From Diadema setosum (lineage: Eukaryota > Echinodermata > Echinoidea > Diadematoida > Diadematidae), in NCBI RefSeq assembly GCF_964275005.1, contig NC_092686.1, positions 14,885,696 through 14,949,695 on the forward strand: DNA of 64,000 bases, read 5' to 3'. Within the stretch, counting starts at the first letter, position 1, and every line of letters begins with the position of its first letter. A program made the position numbers and the translations under genes. Shown here piece by piece: positions 54,064-64,000 of the stretch. The notes beneath the pieces were generated by a model, which did no database searches, had not been told where the DNA came from, and saw only the letters and a list, made by a program, of their open reading frames with translations.

Positions 54064-57030
54064 AAGGTATGGCTCAGACGTTGACAACGTCGAATAGTAT
54101 AGGCCTATAATGTAAACATGCTATGACGCGAGTAACTGGGGACCATCTGCAAGATATGTAGGAAAACAAACAAACAAACAATAACAAAAACTATATCGCC
54201 ATAATTGAACCCCCTCCATTTCCTGAATCATTCCTGAGAAACGACAGTGACTGGTGACTCAGTCAGAATACATCTATGAGCATACCCAAAGGGGCATTTG
54301 CCCCGCCCCTACGGCCTGAGTGTTTAGGCAGACAAATCATGGTTTATCCCCCAAGCAATTCCCGAGATGAGGACAAATCTCGAACTCTCTTAATGGAAAA
54401 TTGTCCAAATATTGCCAGAACTATGCACCAGATCGTTGTATTGCAATCATAAACATGCAAAAGCTCCGCTATACAGGATCCCTTTCGATAGACTTTGCAT
54501 GTACACTTTTGAGATTGACGTATATTTCCCTAATTTATCAAAGAGTGTGCAGCAGATCTTTCACTTAACAAAAGCACCCTCATAATTATGCAGAGGCGTC
54601 GATGGGGGGGGGGGGGATGGTTCCCCCGTAAAAGTGGGACAAACAAAAGCGAAAAATATAGCTACAAACGGCAGTGTTTGGAGTGTAAAATTTCAAAATT
54701 TTAAAGCTCGCTCGCTCCGCTCGCTCGCATTTAATCGCTATGCCATTCTCCTGATGCTGCTGCCTGTGAATGGCAGCAGTTGCGCCCGGTGCGCCCCTGC
54801 CCCTTAATTTCCAAAGCGAAAAATATAGCTACGAACTACAAACAGCAGTTTTTGGACTGTAAAATGTCAAAATTTTGAAGCTCGCTCGCTTCGCTCGCTC
54901 GCATTTAATCATTATGCCATTCTCCTGATGTTGCAGCTAGTAATTGCCAGCAGCTTTCGCCCGATGCGCCCCCCTTAATTTCCAAAGCGAAAAATATAGC
55001 TACAAACGGCAGTTTGGGGACTGTAAAATGTCAAAATTTTCAAGCTCGCTCCCTTCGCTCGCTCGCATTTAATCATTATGCCATTCTCCTGATGTTGCTG
55101 CTAGTAATTGCGAATAGTTTTCGCCCGGTGCGCCTCCTTAATTTCCAAAGCGAAAAAATACCAGCCACAAACGACAGTTTGGGGGACTGTAAAATGTCAA
55201 AATTTTCAAGCTCGCTCGCTTCGCTCGCTCGCATTTAATCATTATGCCATTCTCCTGATGTTGCTGCTAGTAATTGCCAGTAGTTTTCGCCCGGTGCGCC
55301 CCCCTTAATTTCCAAAGCGAAAAAATACAGCCACAAAGGCTTTTTTTGGGACTGTAAAATATCAAAATTTTCAAGCTCACTCGCTTCGCTCGCTCGCATT
55401 TAATCGTTATGCCATTCTCCTGATGTTACTGCCAGTAATTGCCGGCAGTTGCGCCCGGTGTGTCCCCCCCCCCCCCCCCTTGATTTCCAAAGAGAAAAAA
55501 TACAGCCACAAACGACAGTTTGGGGACTGTAAAATGTCAAAATTTTCAAACTCGCTCGCTTTCATTTAATCGTTATGCCATTCTCCCGATGTTGCATGCT
55601 GCCAGTAATTGCCAGCAGTTGTGCCCGGTGCATTCCCCCCCCCCCCCTTTAATTTCCAAAGCGAAAAATATAGCTACAAACGACAGTTTTGGGACTGTAA
55701 AAAGTCAACATTTTCAAGCTCACTCGCTTCGCCCGCTCGTATTCAATCGTTATGCCATTCCCCTGATGTTGCTGCCAGTAACTGCCAGTAGTTGCACCCG
55801 GTGCACCCCCCTTAATTTCCAAAGCGAAAAAATACAGCCAAAAGCGGCAGTTTTGGGACTGTAAAATGTCAAAATTTTCAAGCTCGCTCGCTTCACTCGC
55901 TCGCATTTAATTGTTATATGCCATTCTCCTGATGTTGCTGCCAGTAATTGCCAGCAGTTGCACACGGTGCGCCCCCCTTAATTTCCAAAGCAAAAAAATA
56001 CAGCCACAAACGGCAGTTTTTGGACTGTAAAATGTCAAAATTTTCAAGCTCGCTCGCTTCGCTCGCTCGCTTTTAATCGCTATACCATTCTCCTGATGTT
56101 GCTGGCAGTGATTGACAACAGTTGCGCCCGGTGCGGCCCCCTTGATTTCCAAAGCGAAGAAGTATAGTTACAAACGGCAGTTTTTAGCATGTAAAAGCAT
56201 TATGTCAAAATTTTCAAGCTCGCTCGCTCCGCTCGCTCGCATTTAATCGCTATGCCATTCTCCTGATGCTGCTGCCATGCAGTGATTGACAGCAGTTGCG
56301 CACGGTGTGCCCCCCCTTAATTTCCAAAGCGAAGAATATAGCTACAAACGGCAGTTTTTGGACTGTAAAATGTCAAAATTTTCAATGTAAAAAGATTTCA
56401 CCGTGGGAGGGAGAAACCCCCCTACCATACCCTCCCCCCCCCCCCTCGCTTGCTTCGCTCCCTCACGATCTCATAACCGCTCCCCCAAGATCAAATCTTG
56501 TCTACGCTGGTGATAGGCCCCACTATTTAGTAGGCCTTCGCAGTGATGTCGCACAGGCGGAGCAAGAGCTGAAATACCACGATTTAGTCATTCAATAATA
56601 TATTGTGAATATTTCATTTTCTATTGGTTTTTTTAAAGAAAAAACAAACAAAAATTTCACTAAAAGTGTGCACCAGATCGCTGAATTTCAGGTCTGAAAA
56701 TGCAAAATCTTCCTCGTGTGGGAGAGGGACACTCCCCCCCCCCATACACACCCTCCCCCCGTTAACCCGGTCGCTCCGCTCTCTCTCACAGATATTTCAA
56801 AAACAAAAAATGTCTTCATACTTTTAAGGTCTGATTTTCCGCCGCAAGTCATCTGACAAGCAAAAAAAAAAGCAACAACAAGAACAAAAAGTCTTCATAT
56901 TTTTGCTGCCACTTTCCTCCCACTTTATATTTCATGCAAAAGAGTGGGACATCCGATCCCTGTAAAGTGTGCGTGTGAGGGGAGAGAAGCTTCTCCCCCC
57001 CCCCCCCCCCCCCCCCCCCCCCAAGGCTGC
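54064..57030 (+). repeat. 2.94-kb tandem duplication, copy B
   Basis: Direct repeat of 51122-54063 ending CCAAGGCTGC at 57021-57030. It is preceded by a C28 run where copy A has CC. Confidence 0.9.
54632..56392 (+). repeat. satellite array, eleven ~168-bp monomers (copy B)
   Basis: Same monomers in the same order as in copy A, offset by 2942 (2941 after the C-run difference). Confidence 0.9.
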
Positions 57031-57475
57031 GCCGGTCCGGTTATGGGCTTGTAAGCGTGGTGATGGTGACCATCCCCCCCACTCCTCAGTACGGATTTAC
57101 GCCGTTGCCTGTACTGTAAACTCCTACGTTTGAAATTAGTTGAAAATCTACATAACTCAAATTTTAACCTGGAAATATAACTTTAACTTTTCAACCAATG
57201 TATAACGTCCCTCGAAGCACTTTCTGATATATGGAAACCAGGAAAATAAGATATAGGAATTACCATGAGCTACCAACTATATAAGCATGTACACAAATTA
57301 TTCGTGGATGTTTGATTTGACAACCGTGAAATTGGATAAAAAATGATCATCACTTGTCTTTTCCGGCGCTTTGGCCATGGTCACATATTGTGCGTGTTAT
57401 GCTTCAGTTTCGTAAGTAGGTCGTGCTTTTTTTTTTTCTTCCTTTGCGTGTGTGTGTATGCATAAGCCTCATTGG

Positions 57476-57715
57476 TTAGCTTAATTTTCTGCATTGGCAT
57501 GCATTCGGAATGGTGAGAAAGATGTCCTCATTTGCATTTGTAAAGAAATGTGAATCAGATTGAATCGGTTTATCATTACTTGTTGCCAGGATCACATAGA
57601 TGGCATCTCGTAATTTCATGATTGCAAAGAATGCACCATATTTCACCGGTGCCTTTGGCTTTGCAGGAATCTTTTTGTGTCGCAGCTCCTCTTTGTTTTC
57701 CCCTTGGACGCCCAT
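57476..57715 (-). CDS. 79-codon open frame in inverted arm 2, unknown
   Basis: Starts MGVQGENKEELRHKK and ends NACQCRKLS. The corresponding frame in arm 1 has a TGA in place of CGA (HKK context) and was then split by the nested transposons. There is no recognisable domain. It may be part of a repeat rather than a gene. Confidence 0.15.
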   Translation of the reverse strand: MGVQGENKEELRHKKIPAKPKAPVKYGAFFAIMKLRDAIYVILATSNDKPIQSDSHFFTNANEDIFLTIPNACQCRKLS

Positions 57716-58440
57716 GTTACTGCGGACGGGTTCTTCCGTGACAGCGTGATCACGCGGAACACGACAGAAAATGCCTGTTTAAAGTCTACGGTGCTCCGAT
57801 ATAGAGATTGATGTCTTGACGACAGCTTTATTGATGTTAAGCAAATATCATGCAAAGTTTAACACAAAATATATAGTAACTCATGGTTAAAATAATAAAG
57901 GGGAGTAATGATATCAAATACATTTCCGAAACGTACAATTAAAGTAAATATCAAATAGACTTTACTCCAATAATTGAACGTTTGCATTCGGCAGTAATTT
58001 GGGCGTAGTTTCCACGTGCAAAACCCTCATAGATTTACAACTGAAGTCAGTTGCACTGATTGCCATCATTCTTTTCTATTTGAAGTAAGGTAAGATGTAA
58101 TACACCTCAAAAAGAATGGAGAAGAGTGAAAAAATACTGTAGTAAGCTGAAAGAGACAGGCAAACTCTATTTTTATTGAAAGATTATCTGTAGTATACCT
58201 AGGAGAGTAGACTAGCATTTCTTCGGGCTCTGCGACGTGTTTTGATTGACATCCGATGCTCAGCCAATAAAACTTCGAGAGTTGGCGACTGACAACTGTC
58301 TTGCCACACCTGGTTCCACGCCTCTATTCGGAGGTTTCTTACTAGACGTATTTTTAGTCAACTTGACTTCCACGTCGTCGCGCCCTCTATTGACTTGCCA
58401 ATCACTGATTTAGGCTAAAAATACGTCGCCCGCTAGACTA
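57500..58440 (-). repeat. inverted duplication arm 2, with empty insertion site
   Basis: Reverse complement of 39763-40625 joined to 49122-49203. At 57577-57578 a single TA stands where arm 1 has the pogo-like element between two TAs. Confidence 0.85.
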
Positions 58441-58679
58441 GGCCTATCTGTGAGGCAGCTCCAGTTTAGCACATACTTCAAATATTTCTGAGTGGCGGCA
58501 TGAGACATGGGATCAAAGGTAATGAGACTGTTATTGTTACTCTATTTCTCAAACCTTGTTCCAAGCGTATGCGTGCATTACACACAGCTGTATACACCTG
58601 TTTACACGTACTCGTGTCCACTTTACGTGGCGAGCGTCTTTTCAGAAACCGGAAACGCATGGTTGCGTAACCGCAGTAG

Positions 58680-59040
58680 GGCGACCTAAATGGCTTTCAA
58701 AACAGCTTTGCGTTTATCAACTTCGAAAGGCTTTTACAAACAGGTTTCTGATAACCTGTTTAGGAAACCTGTTTGGATCGTTACAAATTTGGGGCTTTCG
58801 AAAAGGCTTTCCTAAAGGGCTTTCAAAACTGCTTTGCGTTTATCAACTCGCGAAAATTCCTGGAAAGCTGTTTGGATAACCTGTTTCTGCCGAGAAAGGA
58901 GAGTTGATAAACGCACCCTTTCGTAAAAGGCTTTCCTAAAGGGCTTTCGAAACAGTTTTGCGTTTGTCAACTCGTAAAATTTCCTTGAAAGCTGTTTGGA
59001 TAACCTGTTTCTGCCGAGAAAAGGAGTTGATAAACGCAGC
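58680..59040. repeat. tandem GGCTTTC...GCGTTTATCAAC repeat beside arm 2
   Basis: Three imperfect units combine CTAAAGGGCTTTCGAAACAG or similar, TTTGCGTTTATCAACTCG, TGGAAAGCTGTTTGGATAAC, CTGTTTCTGCCGAGAAAGGA and GTTGATAAACGCA. Facing TTATCAAC and GTTGATAA words make each unit fold back. The related vocabulary at 39460-39690 suggests the inverted arms once extended this far. Confidence 0.6.
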
Positions 59041-59502
59041 CTATGTCACACAACGGCCACTGTATATTCTTCTCCTATCGCGGAATGAGGAGGCAGTCCC
59101 GCGCGGCTAGAAGCGACGTGAGAAATTCCCGCAAAAGTAATTCAAATTATTTACAATGTTGGCGTGGTTATCAAATTCGTACAACGATTATATATTTTAG
59201 CAGTATCTCTTGTACATGGTTACTATAATTCGACATGTATCATCGGTCTAAACCGGAGTTGGTATTAAAATAATCCAAACTTGCCCATGACAAACAAGTA
59301 ACCACAATTTGATAATAAATGTTAAAACTCATAATAATGCACTACCACATTACAGCATTTGCCCAACGTTACAATAGTGTCCTTTTCCTATGCTACAGGC
59401 ACAATCGATCATAGCAAAGTATAGTCGAAACGTTTAAATCGAATCGGTTCCACCGAATCTCGTTACAATATATATAATAAGCGTCTGTATATATTCATTA
59501 TT

Positions 59503-59508
<6 letters not shown>

Positions 59509-59566
<58 letters not shown>
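59509..59566. repeat. (CA)n(TA)n microsatellite
   Basis: About 13 CA followed by about 14 TA dinucleotides. Confidence 0.95.
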
Positions 59567-59570
<4 letters not shown>

Positions 59571-59929
59571 GTACAACTTGCAAACTGATTTATTTGTGTT
59601 TCAATTTTATATACAGGCACATATCCTTTTTTTAAATTGTATATAATTGTTTATTCTACATCTTGGAAATAGAGAATGAAAGTACTGTTGTTGTTGTTTG
59701 TTGTTGTTTTCTTGTCGTTTCGTGCCTAGATTTGAAGGTTATTATTCAAGAAACCTGGATTTAACTTTCTCACTCGTTTGTTTGTTCGTAGTTATCATCA
59801 CTTATCCTAGGGTAGAAAAATACTGCTTTTCTTTTGTAAACATCTGTCTTTTCTTTTGAAGGATGATGTACAGCTGCCTTCGTCAAATATAAATGTCATG
59901 GATACTGAACAGAAAAATAAAAATAATAT

Positions 59930-60537
59930 AACTTTAATCTCCCAATATCTCAAGAACGGTTAAACAAACTCGCAGACTGTATTCCAAATGACGCAGGAAA
60001 GAAACAATTCAATGTGAGGGTCATGAGGTCAAAAGTCAAAGGTCATAGTGTCATTAAGGACGAGAAATAAGCTTAATCTCCCAACAACTCAAGAACAGAT
60101 GATTTGATTTTGAGCAAACTTGCAGGAAGTGTGTTCATAATGAAATAAGAAGGAAATATTTAAATTTGATCAGGGGCCATAGGGTATAGGGTTTATAAAA
60201 GACATATTAAAAGCTTAATTTCCCATTAACTTAAAGAACGGATGATCAGATTTTCTTCAGAATTACAGGGCTTGTTCAAAATGAAGTTAGAAAGAAACAG
60301 TACAATTTAAGGGTTATTTATGATGTCAAAGATCAAAGGTCGTAGGGGATCATAAAGGACATAAAATAAGCTTAATCTCCCAATTACTCAACAATGGATG
60401 ATCTGATTTTCACTAAATGTATTGTGTAGATGTCCCTTCACCTCTATGTCTGTGTTGAAGATACCGCCTACGAAATGGTGATGTTTTAATCATGACTGAT
60501 TGGCGGAGGTCTGCTCTCTCGGAGTGCACCTCTATAG
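59930..60537 (+). mobile_element. 5'-truncated Helentron-like element
   Basis: Four degenerate units of about 140-150 bp (TTAATCTCCCAA..ACTCAAGAACGG..AAGGTCA) lead to GGCGGAGGTCTGC, a weak hairpin (TGCTCTCTCGGAGTGCA) and the end CTCTATAG before TT. This resembles the 3' end of the 13626 and 60829 elements. No matching 5' inverted repeat was found, so the left end is probably lost. Confidence 0.45.
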
Positions 60538-60689
60538 TTGATGTTTATAACTTCCCTAGATTTCACGTCTGCACATGTATGTTTCGATGTACTGCTGAGT
60601 GCTGAAGAGAGATGCATAGGGCCTAAATTACGATCATAAGTCGACGTCTATAATCTGTCGTGACATAGGTCCTACCTCTTTTAAAGTTT

Positions 60690-60828
60690 ACAATTCGTTA
60701 TTCCGAAGATTCGTTAATCCGAAAAGGAAATGAGGTTTGTTATTCTGAAGTTTAATCTATCTGAAAATAAAATAAGATTCGTTATTTCGAAGGTTTGTTA
60801 ATCCGAAAATTCAGGAAGGTTCGCTTTT
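60690..60828. repeat. TTCGTTATTCCGAA repeat, left part
   Basis: TTCGTTATTCCGAAGATTCG, TTAATCCGAAAA and TTATTCTGAAG words in tandem; interrupted at 60829 by a Helentron-like element. Confidence 0.6.
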
Positions 60829-61758
60829 TGTCCCCGCCGAACGAGTTCGAGCAGGGGACTATGAAACGGGCTCCGTACGTGTGTGTGTCCGTCTGTCCGT
60901 GTGTGCGTCCGTGTGTGCGTCCGTGTGTGATCAAAATGTTCAATTTGCTACTTCTCTGTCATTTATGAGCCAATTTTGATTCTGTTTCCTTTATATGATA
61001 GCACTACATGGGAGCTTTGAAACTTCTACACAGAATTTCAGTTGTGACCTTTGACCTTGATTTTTGACCTATATTGTACATTTTGCTTCAAAATGCTACT
61101 CCTTCGCCATTTCTAACCCGATTTCGATTCCGTTTGCTTTATGTGATGGCACTAGGTGAGGGCTTCAAAACTTCTACACAGAATTTTGACCTTTGACTTC
61201 TTTGACCTTTGACCTTGGTTTTTTACCTATATTGTACAATTTGCTACAAAATGCTACTCCTTCGCCATTTCTAACCCGATTTCGATTCCGTTTGCTTTAT
61301 GTGATGGCACTGGGTGAGGGCTTCAAAACTTCTACACAGAATTTTGACCTTTGACCTTTATTTTTGACCTTTGACCTTGATTTTTGACCTATATTGTACA
61401 TTGGAGACAAAATGCTACTCCTTCGCCATTTCTAACCCGATTTTGATTCCGTTTGCTTTATGTGATGGCACTAGGTGAGGGCTTTAAAACTTCTACACAG
61501 AATTTTGACCTTTGACCTTGATTTTTTACCTGTATTGTACATTTTGCTACAAAATGCTACTCCTTCGACATTTCTAACCCGATTTCGATTCCGTTTGCTT
61601 TATGTGATGGCACTGGGTGAGGGCTTCAAAACTTCTACACAGAATTTTGACCATTGACTTCTTTGACCTTTGACCTTGATTTTTGACCTATATTGTACAT
61701 TTTGCTACAAAATGCTACTTCCGGCGGGGACATATATTACGCACCGCGTAATTTCTAC
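60829..61758 (+). mobile_element. non-autonomous Helentron-like element with TGACCTTTGACCT repeats
   Basis: The 5' end TGTCCCCGCCG is an exact inverted repeat of CGGCGGGGACA at 61722-61732. A perfect hairpin TTACGCACCGCGTAA (61737-61751) and TTTCTAC (near CTRR) follow, with T on both sides of the element. A 5' hairpin (GTCCCC with GGGGAC, 60830-60859) and a GTCCGT/GTGTGCGTCC run come next. About five units of roughly 150 bp each carry TTTGACCT words and ATGCTACTCCTTCGCCATTT. No protein frame. Confidence 0.55.
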
Positions 61759-61769
61759 TTTTCCTTGTT

Positions 61770-62165
61770 TGACTGTTGATTATTCCGAAAAAGAATTAGG
61801 GTCTATATAATACAAAGGCGTTGGTGTAGTAAGATACGCACATTCTTTTTTTTTTTCTTCTTTTTTTTAACGGATTAACAAGTTACCCTAATTTCATTTC
61901 GGATTAACGAACATCTAGGCGTAGGGAAGTGCATGTGTTTCGGAATAACGAAACTTATATCATTTATGGATTAAAAGACCTTTGGCGTAACGAACATTAG
62001 TCAATATTTCAACAATACTTCCGCAGATGTTTCGCAGTGTATTCGTTATTCCAAAGGTTCGTTAATCCGAAAATGAAATAAGGTTCGTAATTCCTAAAGT
62101 TCATCAGCAGGTACCGTGTTTTCATATTCGGATTAACGAACCTTCGGACGAACAAACCTTCTTTT
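61770..62165. repeat. TTCGTTATTCCGAA repeat, right part
   Basis: GATTATTCCGAAAAAG, CGGATTAACGAACATC, TTCGGAATAACGAAAC, TTCGTTATTCCAAAGGTTCG and TTCGGATTAACGAACCTTCG lie on both strands, so this is a fold-back continuation of 60690-60828. Confidence 0.6.
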
Positions 62166-63300
62166 TTTCGCTTTCGAATTGCATTGATCCAAGCTTGCAC
62201 ATTCTTAAACTCAGTTAACTCAGTGTTCATTGCATTATTTGAATAAAAAAATACAACGAATTTTTGGAGATGAATGATAATTGAGAATCAGATTAAATAA
62301 TCACGTTTACTCAACAAATCAAGCACTTGTGTGAAACCAATCTTTCAAGAAGTTTTGAAAAATATGACAAAAGAGAAATTGGACCATATACTATAAGTAC
62401 TCTTTCAGACCCTTTAATTTAAAAGAGGACATGCATTGAAGATTGTTTTTCTTGATTTTCGATAAGAATTCCATGCAATAGGGATAAACTAAACATGTGT
62501 GTTAAGGGAGATACAATATTCATTGACTACATTTATTTATAAATGTGATACCGTCATACATCTACCTCTTTCAGATTTCAAATTTAGGATAATATTCTTG
62601 AAATCTTATTCTGTTACAATCATAACTGAGGGTTTGAATCTGTCGAGTAATATAAAATTAAGTGTCTGAATCAGAATCGTTGTCTGCCAGATTTGTCCAA
62701 TATCACCAAGAAGACTATGAAATTCTTCTGCAATCTTTTAAGGGTCGTTAATTTGGATATCGTCATAATACTCAAATTGCGTTTAGGAGGGTCAGTGTCT
62801 TTCCTAGATTTCGGCTCACTGTTGATCACCTTACACGTACTCTTGACACCGTGTTCGTATAAATCAAACTGTCTATTTGGTAAAATGATGTAACTTGGAT
62901 AATCATTTGGATTTAGTACAAATACTGCGATAACGAGTAAAATAACATTTATTAAATGGAGTATAAAATGATTCTTACGATATTCAAGAAAAATGTAGAT
63001 TCAAGTAGAGATATAATTTGAAAGTTAACCCTGAAATTGTTTAATGATACAAGCACGACTGCTTCTGCAATGGAGTATTGTTATTATAATCTGATACATA
63101 AACTGAAATTCTGATGATTGATGTCAGTGTTCGTTTGTTTGGGAATGGCCTATATGGTATAGCGATCGATGAAGTTCCTTCTCCTTCAGTGGAAGAAAGA
63201 GATTTCAGATCAGTTCCAAGTTATTCCCGATACCACATTATAAAACACGATGCATGAATAGGAACAGTGAAAGTGTTTACATGTGTATTCTGAACAAGAC
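62166..63300. other. no gene or element recognised
   Basis: AT-rich DNA with only short unconserved frames. Confidence 0.5.
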
Positions 63301-63319
63301 GTTAAAGAAAGTTATTGGG

Positions 63320-63685
63320 CGCTCGTCACGGTTTCGACACCCACAAGTCATACAGCACGCGAATCATGTCCACGAATGATACAACCAACGAGTTATACAG
63401 CTCACGAGTCACACAGTTCACTATAACTATATAGACACTATATAAGTGAACAATTAGGTCAAGGAGCTCTACATACATTTGACAAAATGTAAAATAGGCA
63501 TTAGGCATTTACTAATATTCACAAACTAGAAACTAAGCAAATAATTAAGGCCCACTGGTTCTCCACACTATATAGGCAAAAAAAAAAAAAAAAAAAGAAA
63601 TCCCACGAGCTCTTGGACTCCCCCTCCCCCCCCCCCCCCCCAATAATGTCTAACTCGTGGACCGTATAGCTCGTGGAATGACTAT
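63320..63685. repeat. CACGAGTYATACAGC repeat, partly inverted
   Basis: CACAAGTCATACAGCACGCGA, ACGAGTTATACAGCTCACGA and GAGTCACACAG at 63342-63420 face CTCGTGGACCGTATAGCTCG at 63654-63674, with A-runs and C-runs between. Probably a decayed fold-back element. Confidence 0.45.
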
Positions 63686-64000
63686 CATTGACTTAGGAAC
63701 AGAGTAGAAAAAAAAAAACTGCATTGGAAATCATCTGATGTGGAAATATTTGATATCTCATTAATGAGAATTATAGAGCCATTTTCTAACAAAAGATACC
63801 CTTTGTAACTTAGGCTCCCTATACTGTAATATCTCATATGCATACATAACATACAAATATATGACATTGTATGACGTAATACACACATATACTGCCCCCC
63901 CAAGGAAAAACGCAGTATCTACATCCAGCTCCATTTCTCAACAACCGAGATATTCACCATTTTATGTTTTTGCCAAAGCCCCTGGAAAATATACTCTTTT
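63686..64000. other. no gene recognised
   Basis: AT-rich sequence without a supported exon. Confidence 0.5.

Overview
The window is animal nuclear DNA, AT-rich, with long introns, very many short DNA transposons and fold-back elements, and many microsatellites. Several repeat types (GCTCGCTTCGCTCGCTCGC blocks, TTCGCGAA fold-backs, GTAGGCCTAC words, CAGTG...TTATAACGAA ends, Helentron-like ends) are ones I associate with marine invertebrates. I infer an echinoderm or another ambulacrarian. That is inference, not proof. No bacterial-type gene, CRISPR array, rRNA or tRNA gene was seen. || Layout. (1) 1-5.1 kb: intergenic or intronic DNA, then the last coding exon (3479-3798) and 3' UTR of a plus-strand gene whose other exons are not recognised here. 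A TA-flanked MITE with TCGCGAA motifs lies in that 3' UTR. (2) 5.1-17.4 kb: no supported coding exon. It holds MITEs, a hAT-like fold-back and a 1.3 kb non-autonomous Helentron-like element carrying direct repeats of AGGTCA. (3) 17.5-37.6 kb: one plus-strand gene of at least eleven coding exons. It encodes a type I membrane protein of about 484 residues: signal peptide, two extracellular modules whose cysteine and motif spacing resembles the IL-17-receptor fibronectin-III pair, a Pro/Ser/Thr stalk, one transmembrane helix and a roughly 150-residue tail with a YAEM motif but no visible SEFIR domain. Exon phases fit along the chain once a 37-base exon at 26127-26163 is included. A polyA signal follows at 38079. 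(4) 38.7-49.2 kb: tandem repeats, then one arm of an inverted duplication. The arm is split by a pogo-like element (TA target duplication), which is itself split by an 8 kb element with TTAA target duplications and AGGGCGGGTC ends. The 8 kb element carries decayed genes: a three-exon protein with the cysteine-rich 'ballast' domain known from the P2X7 C-terminus on the plus strand, and a THAP-domain protein on the minus strand. I read it as Kolobok-like. (5) 49.2-57.5 kb: a nearly perfect 2.94 kb tandem duplication, each copy holding eleven monomers of a roughly 168-bp satellite. (6) 57.5-59.0 kb: the second arm of the inverted duplication, which keeps the empty target site of the nested insertion. 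(7) 59.0-64 kb: microsatellites, two further Helentron-like elements with AGGTCA repeats (one nested in a TTCGTTATTCCGAA repeat), and low-complexity DNA. || How it fits together: one ordinary host gene is wholly present and one is present only by its last exon. Almost everything else is layered transposon history, much of which can be ordered from the nesting. The TTAA-flanked MITEs in the introns share the AGG(G) terminus of the 8 kb element and may be relatives mobilised by the same kind of transposase.
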